Shown here: positions 6,682-14,386 of the stretch, in pieces
Position numbering within the stretch: position 1 is the first letter of the stretch
Layout: every line of letters begins with the position of its first letter
NCBI GenBank assembly: GCA_050736615.1
Contig: JBOHWL010000161.1
Coordinates: forward strand, 1-14,386
Origin: JBOHWJ01 sp050736615
GTDB lineage: Bacteria; Desulfobacterota; Binatia; Binatales; Binataceae
Direction: 5' to 3'
DNA: 14,386 bases
The notes under the pieces: generated by a model
The model's database searches: none
What the model was told of the DNA's origin: nothing
What the model saw: the letters and a program-made list of their open reading frames with translations, nothing else
Translations under genes and position numbers: made by a program

Positions 6682-7161
6682 TCAAGGGGAGGAGCCGAGC
6701 AGATCGCGGGCTTTCGCAATCAGATTGCGTTCGCTGCGATGGCTCGCGCGAGTAAGCGCCTGCGCAATGCCCATCCAAGCCACCTCGTCGATTTCGGCAT
6801 CATGGGCTGTCGGGTCACCGCCGCGGCATTCCATCAGAAAGAAATACACGCGTTTGAAAATGCGAATTGGCGGTTCGTTGGGAAGGTCGCGCCAGGAATA
6901 GACATAGGAAACGTCGCCCAGCGAAATTCCCGCCGCCACAATCAGGCCGGTTTCCTCCGAGGCTTCGCGCAAAGCGGCCTCGACTACGCCCTCGCCCGGT
7001 TCAACATGGCCCTTGGGCAATACCCAGGTTCCGCGCCCGGCCGGGCGTACGAGCACGACTTCGATCTGGCCGTCGAGTTCGCGCCAGATTAGCCCGCCAG
7101 CGGAGATCTCATGGCGCCATCTCGACGGGCTCTTGGTTTTTGCGCCTTTCGCCTTCGTCAT
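6682..7161 (-). CDS. Nudix hydrolase
   Basis: The 159-residue protein contains a complete Nudix box, G-x5-E-x7-REU-x-EE-x-GU, seen as GHVEPGEGVVEAALREASEE followed by TGL (about 51-73). It is preceded by the usual RHEISAGGLIWRE strand and GRGTWVLPKGHVEPGE. Nudix enzymes hydrolyse nucleoside diphosphates linked to another moiety, and the box binds the divalent metal. The compact single-domain form with a basic N-terminal tail resembles diadenosine polyphosphate or housecleaning nucleotide hydrolases, but the substrate cannot be read from the sequence. The ATG at 7161 is chosen; a TTG at 7179 would add six residues. The gene lies 142 bases beyond recG on the same strand, with no clear terminator between them. 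It converges with the nuclease-like remnant. Confidence 0.93.
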   Translation of the reverse strand: MTKAKGAKTKSPSRWRHEISAGGLIWRELDGQIEVVLVRPAGRGTWVLPKGHVEPGEGVVEAALREASEETGLIVAAGISLGDVSYVYSWRDLPNEPPIRIFKRVYFFLMECRGGDPTAHDAEIDEVAWMGIAQALTRASHRSERNLIAKARDLLGSSP

Positions 7162-7173
7162 CCGCGGTTGTTT

Positions 7174-7255
7174 ACGCAAGCCTCAAAAGGGGTTCACCTA
7201 ACCAGTGGCCGAAATAGCGTCGCTTCGCGGGACCGGCGCGCACGCAAGCCTCAAA
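7174..7255. repeat. 14-base direct repeat upstream of the Nudix gene
   Basis: The sequence acgcaagcctcaaa occurs at 7174-7187 and again at 7242-7255, 68 bases apart, in the gap between recG and the Nudix gene. It may be a small local duplication or a paired binding site. Nothing else points to a function. Confidence 0.4.
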
Positions 7256-7303
7256 TCGGTATCGGATTTCCCGGCTCATTACGCTTTGCTTCACAGGAGT
7301 ATT

Positions 7304-9460
7304 CTAGCCTACATCGCCTAGGCTGAAACCCAAATCCAACATCCGGGCGATCGCGGCGCGGACGGGTGCCGACTCCGGCAGTTCGAGCCCAAGATCGCGT
7401 CGCATCCAGGCTTCTGCCATTTTGCCGGCGCGCTCGATCAACTCCTGATCATGGATAAAATGCGCGAAGCGCAGCGGCAAGGCGCCGGTTTGGCGGGTGC
7501 CGAAAAGGTCACCGGGTCCACGTTGGTGCAAATCCGCCTCCGCAACCTCGGCGCCACTGCGGGATTTGACCAACACTTCGAGGCGGGTGCGAGCGCGCGC
7601 GTCGGCCTGTTCGGAAACCACGAGGCAGCAGCGTGAGGGTGCGTCGCCGCGCCCTACCCGTCCGCGCAACTGATGCAGTTGGGCAAGCCCGTAGCGTTCC
7701 GCCGCCAGCACCGCGATAACCGTGGCTTCCGGCACGTCAATGCCGACTTCGACCACCGTCGTTGCCACCAGCACATCCAGCGCGCCATCGCGGAATTGGC
7801 GCATCACCTGGTCCTTTTCGGCTGAGCGCATGCGGCCGTGCAAGAGCCCGAGGCGGAATTCGCACAAGGGCCCCTGCGCGAGCCGCTCGGCGACCGTCTT
7901 GACGGAGGCGAGGTCATCCTCTTCGCCCTCAATCAACGGCACGACATAATAAGCACGATTCCCCTTCTCGAGTTCGGCGCGCACCAGTTTATCAACTTCG
8001 GCGATCGACTTTTGCGCATGAATCATGGTGGCGACCGGTATGCGGCCCGGCGGCATTTCATCCAACAGCGAAATGTCGAGATTGCGAAAGAGCGACAATG
8101 CGAGGCTGCGCGGAATCGGGGTCGCCGTCATCAACATCACGTTGGTTTCGGCACCCAGCGCCATCAGGCGCGCGCGCTCGAACACCCCGAAGCGATGTTG
8201 CTCGTCAACGATGGCAAGCCCCAGCCGGCGCATCCGCACCTGCTCCTGGATCAGTGCCTGCGTGCCGAAGGCCACGCTAATGACGCCGCTGGCGAGCAGG
8301 CGCAAGACGCGCGCACGTTCGCTCCCCGTGACACGGCCGGTGAGCAATGCGCTTTGTACCCCGGTGCGCGCGCACAGGCGTTGAAACGTCGCCTGATGCT
8401 GTTCGGCGAGCAATTCCGTCGGTGCCATAAACGCGGTCTGATAGCCGCATTCGGCGGCGCGCAACGCCGCCCATAATGCCACCAGCGTCTTGCCACTCCC
8501 AACGTCGCCAAGCAGCAGCCGGTTCATCTGAAAAGGCTGGGCGAGGTCATCCGCAATTTCGGCAATTGCGGTAGTTTGCGCCGCAGTGGGCTGGAACGGC
8601 AATTCTTGGAGAAAAGCTAATGTAATAGTTGAAGTGCTCGTGAAGGCCGCACCGTGGCGCCGCCGCAGGCGCGCGCGTTCACGCGCCAGTGCCAGTTGAA
8701 ACGTAAACATCTCGTCCAACGCGAGCGCGCGATGGGCCGCCGAGTTGCCCCTCTGGAGTTCATCAAGCTCCGCATCGCTGGGCGGCCGATGAAGGTATTG
8801 CAACGCCTGAATCACCGAGGGCACGGCTAGCCCGTCGCGCAACGCGGCGGGGATTGTGCTCAAATCGATGTGCAGATGGCTGATCGCTTGCGCGACAATC
8901 GCGGCATAGAGGGGCTGTCCGACTTCGCGCGGCAGGCTATAAACCGGCCGAATCGCGGGCGGCTCGCCGCCCTCGAGGCGATGAACCTCGGGATGGACGA
9001 TTTCAAGCGCGCCGTCCGTCCCGACGCCGACGCGGCCACGCAACAGCACGCGCTCGCCGGAGGGCATCCGCGCAAAAGCCGGCAAGTTGAACCATACCAC
9101 GCGCAGCCGCACGCCGTCGGGATCAGTCAGGTCCGCGGTCGCCAGCCGTCGCCATCGATTAGCGCGCATCGGGCGCTGCGTCACGGCGCCCAGCGTACCG
9201 CTGACAACGGCATCATCGCCCGCCCTAAGCTCCCTGATTTTGCGCGGCCGGCGCAGATCCACATAGCGATACGGGAGATGAAACAGCGCGTCGGCACACC
9301 AGATTATTCCGCGATCGCGCAAAGCGGCCGCGCGTTTGGGGCCGATCCCATGCAAGCTGGCTATTTCGATGTCCTGAGAAAGGCCGGCGGGCTGGGCTGA
9401 TGGTCGTGGCTCAACGGCACGCGGCGTAATCAGACGGGATGGGCGGCGCGGCCGATTCAT
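7304..9460 (-). CDS. recG: ATP-dependent DNA helicase RecG
   Basis: The 718-residue protein is full length for RecG, the helicase that reverses stalled replication forks and migrates Holliday-junction branches. The N-terminal wedge/OB region is visible (LHGIGPKRAAALRDRGI, LFHLPYRYVDLRRP, VVSGTLGAV). The helicase core follows, with Walker A GDVGSGKT at 318-325, MAPTELLAEQH, DEQH at 419-422, TATPIPRSLALSLF, TTVVEVGIDVPEAT and the arginine-finger motif QLRGRVGRGDAPSRC. It ends with the RecG-type GPGDLFGTRQTG and a short C-terminal helix. I chose the ATG at 9460, 13 bases after the carB stop. The longer frame back to 9634 would overlap carB and has low-complexity Arg/Ser sequence. The ribosome binding site is weak, so the gene probably depends on readthrough from the carbamoyl-phosphate genes. 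Confidence 0.97.
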   Translation of the reverse strand: MNRPRRPSRLITPRAVEPRPSAQPAGLSQDIEIASLHGIGPKRAAALRDRGIIWCADALFHLPYRYVDLRRPRKIRELRAGDDAVVSGTLGAVTQRPMRANRWRRLATADLTDPDGVRLRVVWFNLPAFARMPSGERVLLRGRVGVGTDGALEIVHPEVHRLEGGEPPAIRPVYSLPREVGQPLYAAIVAQAISHLHIDLSTIPAALRDGLAVPSVIQALQYLHRPPSDAELDELQRGNSAAHRALALDEMFTFQLALARERARLRRRHGAAFTSTSTITLAFLQELPFQPTAAQTTAIAEIADDLAQPFQMNRLLLGDVGSGKTLVALWAALRAAECGYQTAFMAPTELLAEQHQATFQRLCARTGVQSALLTGRVTGSERARVLRLLASGVISVAFGTQALIQEQVRMRRLGLAIVDEQHRFGVFERARLMALGAETNVMLMTATPIPRSLALSLFRNLDISLLDEMPPGRIPVATMIHAQKSIAEVDKLVRAELEKGNRAYYVVPLIEGEEDDLASVKTVAERLAQGPLCEFRLGLLHGRMRSAEKDQVMRQFRDGALDVLVATTVVEVGIDVPEATVIAVLAAERYGLAQLHQLRGRVGRGDAPSRCCLVVSEQADARARTRLEVLVKSRSGAEVAEADLHQRGPGDLFGTRQTGALPLRFAHFIHDQELIERAGKMAEAWMRRDLGLELPESAPVRAAIARMLDLGFSLGDVG

Positions 9461-9473
9461 CGACAGCGGGTCT

Positions 9474-12400
9474 TCAGGCGTCGGCGTAATAGTCTTGCAA
9501 CGCCCGCACCGAGAGCGGGTGCGCGCGGATCGCGGCGATTGCTTCGACCGCGGCACTCGCACCCGCGATCGTCGTAAAAAAAGGCACCCGCATTTCGAGC
9601 GCGGTCCGGCGGATCGAGAACGAATCGCTGGCACCCTCCTCGTCCGGCGTATTGATCACCATCGCCAAACCACCCGCGCGAATCAGGTCGACCACGTGCG
9701 GGCTGCCCTGGGCAACCTTGTTGATAACGGCGCATTGGATGTCCAATTGTGCGATGGCACGCGCGGTACCACTAGTCGCGACCATCTCGAAGTCCATCGC
9801 GGCCAGTCCGCGCGCGATGGTTTCAAGCAACGGCTTGTCGGCATTGCGCACGCTGATAAAGACACGGCCCTTCGTCGGCAAGTCGGTGGAGGCCGCGATT
9901 TCGGCCTTGGCGAAAGCGGCGGCAAACGAATTATCTAGACCCATCACTTCGCCGGTGGACTTCATCTCGGGACCGAGAATCGTATCGACGCCGGGGAAGC
10001 GCGCGAACGGAAACACCGATTCCTTGACCGCCATGTGCGCGGGCACGCGCTCGCTGGTGAAGCCGAGTTCGCTCAGCTTCATTCCGGCCATCACGCGCGC
10101 GGCCATTTTGGCCAGTGGCACGCCGATGGTTTTGCTCACGAACGGGATGGTGCGCGACGCCCGCGGATTCGCCTCGAGAATATAGACCTCGCCCTGAAAG
10201 ATCGCGTACTGCACATTGATCAGCCCGACCACCCCAAGTTCACATGCCAGCAGCCGGGTCTGCTCGCTCAACTCGGTCACGACAGCCCGGCTCAGGCTGC
10301 GCGGTGGCAGCACGCATGCGCTATCGCCCGAATGGATTCCGGCACGCTCGATGTGCTCCATAATCCCGCCGATGACGACCGTCTCGCCGTCCGCGATCGC
10401 GTCGACATCCACCTCGATCGCACCGTCGAGATAGCGGTCGACCAGCAACGGACGCTGTTCCGAGGCGTGCAGTGCCTGATCGAGGTAACCGCACAGCGCG
10501 CCCTCGTTGGCCACCACCTCCATCGCGCGCCCGCCCAGCACGTAAGATGGGCGGATCAGCACCGGATAGCCAATCCGGGCGGCACCGCGGATAGCTTCGT
10601 CGCCGTTGCGCGCCAGCACCCCGCGCGGCTGCCGCAGCCCGAGCTTCTCAACCATCTGATTAAACCGCTGGCGATCCTCGGCGCGGTCGATCGCGTCGGG
10701 AGTGGTACCGAGAATCGGTACGCCCGCCTGATGCAACGGCATTGCCAGCTTCAACGGCGTTTGCCCGCCGAATTGCACGATCAAGCCGGAGGGCTTTTCA
10801 CGTTCCACAATTGCGAGCACGTCCTCCAAGGTGAGCGGCTCGAAGTAGAGACGATCGGAGATATCATAGTCGGTTGAGACCGTCTCGGGATTGCAGTTGA
10901 CCATGATGGTCTCGAAGCCGTCCTGTTTGAGCGCCAGGCTCGCGTGCACACAGCAATAATCGAACTCTATACCCTGGCCGATACGATTGGGGCCGCCGCC
11001 CAGGATCATGATCTTACGGCGCTGGTCGGGATTGGCCTCGTCCTCGCCTTCGTAAGTTGAATAAAGATAAGGCGTGAAGGCTTCGAATTCCGCGCCGCAG
11101 GTATCGACCGTTTTGAACACCGGCCGCACGTCGAACGCCTTGCGCCGATGCGTGATAGCGCGCTCGTCCGTGCCTCTCAGATCGGCAATCCGCCGATCCG
11201 CGAAGCCCATCGCCTTGGCTTCACGCAGGAGATCGGGGTCGAGCGGCTCTTGCGCGATGCGCGATTCCATTCCGACAATTTCGGCGATCGAATCGATGAA
11301 CCACGGATCAACGCCGGTTAGGCGATAGATCTCGCTGGTGGGAAGGCCGAGGCGCAGGGCGTCGGCGATATAGTAGATGCGGGTGCTGCTGGCTACGGCC
11401 AGGCGTGCGCGCACGGTTGTCGCAGCCGCTTGGGGCGTCATGCCGATCACACGGCTCTCGAGGCCGTACGAGTCGGTTTCAAGCGAGCGCAAGGCTTTCT
11501 GCAGCGACTCCTTGAAGGTGCGCCCGATGGCCATCGCCTCACCCACCGACTTCATCTGCGGCCCCAGTTCGTCAACCGCGCCACGAAACTTCTCGAACGT
11601 GAAACGCGGAATCTTGGTGACCACGTAATCGATGGTTGGTTCGAAGCACGCCGGGGTCATGCGCGTGATGTCATTGGGAATCTCGTCGAGCCGGTAGCCG
11701 ATGGCGAGCAGCGCCGCGATTTTCGCGATGGGAAAGCCGGTGGCCTTGGAGGCCAGCGCGGAACTGCGCGACACGCGCGGATTCATCTCGATCACAACCA
11801 TGCGGCCGCTGACCGGGTCGATCGCAAACTGGATATTCGAACCGCCGGTGTCAACCCCGATTTCCCGGATGACGCGGAGCGCCGCATCGCGCATCAACTG
11901 GTATTCCTTGTCGGTCAGCGTCTGCGCCGGGGCGACCGTAATAGAGTCGCCGGTATGCACGCCCATCGGATCGAGATTTTCGATCGAACAGATGATGACG
12001 ACGTTGTCGGCGCTGTCGCGCATCACCTCCAGTTCGTATTCCTTCCAGCCTTCGATCGATTGCTCGATCAGAACCTCGGTGCTGGGCGACATCTCCAGAC
12101 CCCAGCGTACCTTGACCAGAAAATCCTCCGGCACGCGCGCGATGGAGCCACCGGTTCCGCCCAGCGTTCGTGAAGGCCGGATGATCAGAGGCAATCCCAA
12201 TTCAGCTCTGATGGTTTCGGCTTCGGCTTCGTTGTGAGCCACGGCGGAGGCCGGGACTTCAAGGCCGATGTTGATCATGGCGCGCTTGAACAGGTCGCGA
12301 TCCTCTGCTTTTTTTATGGCGGCGAGATTAGCGCCGATAAGTTCGACGCCATGGCGCTCGAGCACGCCCGTTTCCGCCAGTTCAATCGCGAGATTGAGCG

Positions 12401-12683
12401 CGGTCTGACCGCCGACCGTCGGCAACAGGGCGTCGGGGTGCTCGCGCTCGATAATGCGCGTGATGCTGGCGACGGTCATCGGTTCGATATAGGTGCGGTC
12501 GGCCAGCTCCGGGTCGGTCATGATGGTCGCCGGATTCGAATTGATGAGGATGATGCGCAGGCCTTCCTCGCGCAACGCCTTGATCGCCTGGGTCCCCGAA
12601 TAATCGAACTCGCAGGCTTGTCCGATCACGATTGGACCGGAGCCGATGAGCAGCACGGAGTGGATGTCGTTACGGCGCGGCAC
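9474..12683 (-). CDS. carB: Carbamoyl-phosphate synthase large subunit
   Basis: This 1069-residue subunit makes carbamoyl phosphate from bicarbonate, ATP and ammonia channelled from CarA, feeding pyrimidine and arginine synthesis. Both homologous halves are intact. The first starts SVLLIGSGPIVIGQACEFDY and carries the ATP-grasp motifs PSRTLGGTGG and VIEMNPRVSRSSALASKATG. The second begins at about 555 (ILGGGPNRIGQGIEFDYCC) with PSYVLGGRAM and ILEANPRASRTIPFVSKTIG. The last 130 or so residues form the MGS-like regulatory domain (GRVFISVRNADK, VATSGTARAI, INTPDEEG). The start is GTG at 12683, because an in-frame TGA lies two codons upstream. It follows carA by 26 bases. A seven-codon ATG frame (12690 to 12670, stop included) overlaps the start in another phase. 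Confidence 0.98.
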   Translation of the reverse strand: MPRRNDIHSVLLIGSGPIVIGQACEFDYSGTQAIKALREEGLRIILINSNPATIMTDPELADRTYIEPMTVASITRIIEREHPDALLPTVGGQTALNLAIELAETGVLERHGVELIGANLAAIKKAEDRDLFKRAMINIGLEVPASAVAHNEAEAETIRAELGLPLIIRPSRTLGGTGGSIARVPEDFLVKVRWGLEMSPSTEVLIEQSIEGWKEYELEVMRDSADNVVIICSIENLDPMGVHTGDSITVAPAQTLTDKEYQLMRDAALRVIREIGVDTGGSNIQFAIDPVSGRMVVIEMNPRVSRSSALASKATGFPIAKIAALLAIGYRLDEIPNDITRMTPACFEPTIDYVVTKIPRFTFEKFRGAVDELGPQMKSVGEAMAIGRTFKESLQKALRSLETDSYGLESRVIGMTPQAAATTVRARLAVASSTRIYYIADALRLGLPTSEIYRLTGVDPWFIDSIAEIVGMESRIAQEPLDPDLLREAKAMGFADRRIADLRGTDERAITHRRKAFDVRPVFKTVDTCGAEFEAFTPYLYSTYEGEDEANPDQRRKIMILGGGPNRIGQGIEFDYCCVHASLALKQDGFETIMVNCNPETVSTDYDISDRLYFEPLTLEDVLAIVEREKPSGLIVQFGGQTPLKLAMPLHQAGVPILGTTPDAIDRAEDRQRFNQMVEKLGLRQPRGVLARNGDEAIRGAARIGYPVLIRPSYVLGGRAMEVVANEGALCGYLDQALHASEQRPLLVDRYLDGAIEVDVDAIADGETVVIGGIMEHIERAGIHSGDSACVLPPRSLSRAVVTELSEQTRLLACELGVVGLINVQYAIFQGEVYILEANPRASRTIPFVSKTIGVPLAKMAARVMAGMKLSELGFTSERVPAHMAVKESVFPFARFPGVDTILGPEMKSTGEVMGLDNSFAAAFAKAEIAASTDLPTKGRVFISVRNADKPLLETIARGLAAMDFEMVATSGTARAIAQLDIQCAVINKVAQGSPHVVDLIRAGGLAMVINTPDEEGASDSFSIRRTALEMRVPFFTTIAGASAAVEAIAAIRAHPLSVRALQDYYADA

Positions 12684-12709
12684 GGTTCATTCTTCCCTGG
12701 TTCGCGGAA

Positions 12710-13906
12710 CTAGATGGCATCGGAATCCCCAATGCGGTCGAGCGTCTCAGCGCCATAGCGCGGAAAATTCTCCACCAGGCGCCGAAAGCGTGCGAACAAA
12801 TAAGCCGCGTCATGCGGACCCGGCGACGCTTCGGGATGATACTGCACCGAGAAGAACGGCACGCCGAGGCCGCGCAAACCCTCCACGGTCTGGTCATTCA
12901 GATTCAGATGGGACAGCTCGGCGCGTCCCTGAAGCGAAGCGGAATCGACGGCGAAACCATGATTTTGCGCAGTGATTTCCACCCGTCGCGTGCGCAAGTC
13001 CATCACCGGATGATTGGCCCCATGATGGCCGAAGCCGAGTTTGTAGGTCTTGCCGCCCAAGGCCAGACCCAGCATCTGATGGCCCAGGCAGATGCCGAAA
13101 ATGGGTTTGCGTCCGAGCAACCCGCGCACGGTTTCAACCGCATAGGGAACCGCGGCCGGATCACCCGGTCCGTTGGAAAGAAAAACGCCATCGGGGTTGA
13201 GCGCGAGGATTTCCTGGGCATTCGCCCGCGCGGGCATCACCTTGACGCGGAAGCCGGTGGCCACAAGACGGCGCAGGATATTGCGCTTGACGCCATAATC
13301 GAGCGCAACCGCCAACGGTGCGGCGCGCAATTCGCTTCGCGATGGCTGACGATAGCCGCCATCGCGCCGCCATTCGCCGAAGTCCCAGTCATAAGGCGCC
13401 GCCGTACTGACTTCCTTCACCAGATCGCGGCCGACCAATCCGGGCGCCACCCGAGCCTGCTCCACTAATTCCGCCGCATTCAAGTTTACGCTGGAAATCA
13501 CTGCGGGCTGGGCGCCCGCGCGGCGGATATGACGGACCAGTGCGCGCGTGTCGATACTCTCGATGCCAACGACGCCGGCGCGCTCGAGATATTCGCCCAG
13601 CGGCATTTCCGCGCGCCAGTTGGACGGATGCGGCCAGTATTCCCTGACGATGAAGCCTTCCACGTGGACCCGCGTGGATTCCGCATCCTCGGCATTGATG
13701 CCAACGTTGCCGATTTCCGGATAAGTCATGCAGACTAGCTGGCCTCGGTAGGATGGATCGGTCAGGACCTCCTGATATCCGGTCATGGCGGTGTTGAAAA
13801 CGACCTCACCCACGGCTTCGCCCCGTGCGCCAAAAGCGCGCCCGCGAAAGATTCGGCCGTCGGCCAGCGCGAGAATCGCTTCACTATGATCGCGTGATGG
13901 TGCCAT
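12710..13906 (-). CDS. carA: Carbamoyl-phosphate synthase small (glutamine amidotransferase) subunit
   Basis: The 398-residue subunit hydrolyses glutamine and passes ammonia to CarB. The N-terminal CPSase small-chain domain is typical (LADGRIFRGRAFGARGEAVGEV, FNTAMTGYQEVLTDPSYRGQ). The class I amidotransferase domain has the nucleophile Cys273 in PIFGICLGHQMLGLA and the His357/Glu359 pair in QYHPEASPGPHD, with NGPGDP at 245-250. All catalytic triad residues are present. The ATG at 13906 gives the normal length for the family. It sits 45 bases downstream of pyrC and 26 bases upstream of carB on the same strand, the expected operon arrangement. Confidence 0.98.
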   Translation of the reverse strand: MAPSRDHSEAILALADGRIFRGRAFGARGEAVGEVVFNTAMTGYQEVLTDPSYRGQLVCMTYPEIGNVGINAEDAESTRVHVEGFIVREYWPHPSNWRAEMPLGEYLERAGVVGIESIDTRALVRHIRRAGAQPAVISSVNLNAAELVEQARVAPGLVGRDLVKEVSTAAPYDWDFGEWRRDGGYRQPSRSELRAAPLAVALDYGVKRNILRRLVATGFRVKVMPARANAQEILALNPDGVFLSNGPGDPAAVPYAVETVRGLLGRKPIFGICLGHQMLGLALGGKTYKLGFGHHGANHPVMDLRTRRVEITAQNHGFAVDSASLQGRAELSHLNLNDQTVEGLRGLGVPFFSVQYHPEASPGPHDAAYLFARFRRLVENFPRYGAETLDRIGDSDAI

Positions 13907-13951
13907 AAGTCAGGTGCGAAGCCGAAGCACCCCATTTCGACGTGACAGTGT

Positions 13952-14386
13952 TCATCCTTTTACGGAAACTCCCAGGCCGTTGTATACGACCTCGCCGCTG
14001 ACGATCGTCATTACCGCGCGCCCGCGCAGGCGCATGCCGGCAAACGGCGTGTTGCGGCTCTTGGAAACAAAAGCATTGGCATCGACCGTCCATTCCAAAT
14101 TGGGATCGATTACTGTGATATCGGCGCGGACGCCGCGGGCGAGCGTGCCGGCCTCGCAACGAAGCAAACGCGCCGGATTCACCGCCATCAGCTCTATCAT
14201 CCGCGCGGGTGTAATCACGCCTCGATGGACGAGGCCTAAGATCACGCCCACGGCGGTTTCGAGTCCGACAATCCCGTTGGCCGCACGCGTCAGGGCCTCG
14301 ACTTGCTCCGGCGCGAGCGGCTTCGCGCCGGCGGCACCGAAGAAACCGTTGAGATATTGCGCCTGTTTTGACCCGGGGTCATGCGG
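13952..14386 (-). CDS. pyrC: Dihydroorotase, C-terminal part (N-terminus beyond window edge)
   Basis: The reading frame is open to the right edge of the window, and 144 codons plus the stop are visible. It starts within PHDPGSKQAQYLNGFFGAAG, where PHD probably continues a DHAPHD metal-site motif. It then shows NGIVGLETAVGVILGLVHRG, MIELMAVNPARLL, the lid-like PNLEWTVDANAFVSKSRNTPF and GRAVMTIVSGEVVYNG, all typical of the long (Bacillus-type, amidohydrolase-superfamily) dihydroorotase. It converts carbamoyl-aspartate to dihydroorotate, the third pyrimidine step. The metal-binding N-terminal half lies outside the window, so an inactive pyrC' form as found beside some aspartate transcarbamoylases cannot be excluded. 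The pyrimidine operon promoter must also lie outside. Confidence 0.93.
   Translation of the reverse strand, partial: PHDPGSKQAQYLNGFFGAAGAKPLAPEQVEALTRAANGIVGLETAVGVILGLVHRGVITPARMIELMAVNPARLLRCEAGTLARGVRADITVIDPNLEWTVDANAFVSKSRNTPFAGMRLRGRAVMTIVSGEVVYNGLGVSVKG

Noticed and set aside
6672..6697. Possible terminator hairpin between the nuclease-like remnant and the Nudix gene
   Set aside because: Only a short CCTCC/GGAGG pairing is possible and there is no T-run on either strand.
9461..9634. Upstream extension of recG by 58 codons
   Set aside because: It would overlap the end of carB and encodes Arg/Ser-rich sequence unlike any RecG N-terminus; the ATG at 9460 gives the normal length.
11430..12173. 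Long plus-strand frames across carB
   Set aside because: They are antisense to a highly conserved gene and rich in His, Arg and Asp, as expected for shadows of GC-rich coding DNA.

Overview
The window is GC-rich chromosomal DNA from a Gram-negative bacterium. Two genes encode lipobox-type lipoproteins, one of them an RlpA-like protein with a SPOR domain, and the rest are ordinary housekeeping genes. The gene content and protein style recall deltaproteobacterial or Binatota-like lineages, but that placement is an impression from the protein sequences, not a computed result.

Left part (1-2804, minus strand): an IS1595-family transposase runs off the left edge. It is followed by a small TPR protein gene and a dGTP triphosphohydrolase-like HD-domain gene, the last two close enough to share a transcript. 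From 2805 to 3406 there is no gene. That gap holds copies of a 'tgtcatttcgagcg'-type interspersed repeat, one of which forms a clear stem-loop, and then the promoter of the next gene.

Middle part (3407-6638, plus strand): an RlpA-family lipoprotein, then a large lipoprotein with an HExxH zinc-peptidase signature. After these comes the wreck of a PD-(D/E)XK-nuclease-superfamily gene. Its catalytic N-terminal half is missing, its frame shifts at least once, and an in-frame TGA precedes 30 further codons that look coding. This is the least ordinary stretch in the window.

Right part (6682-14386, minus strand): a pyrimidine operon read right to left, pyrC (partial at the window edge) - carA - carB - recG, with a Nudix hydrolase gene further downstream. 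CarA and CarB make carbamoyl phosphate from glutamine, bicarbonate and ATP. PyrC closes carbamoyl-aspartate to dihydroorotate two steps later. RecG, a DNA repair helicase, starts 13 bases after carB.

I found no CRISPR array, rRNA, convincing tRNA or clear new defence or metabolic system. The points most worth checking are the decayed nuclease-like locus, the RlpA with altered active-site positions, and the metallopeptidase-like lipoprotein beside it.
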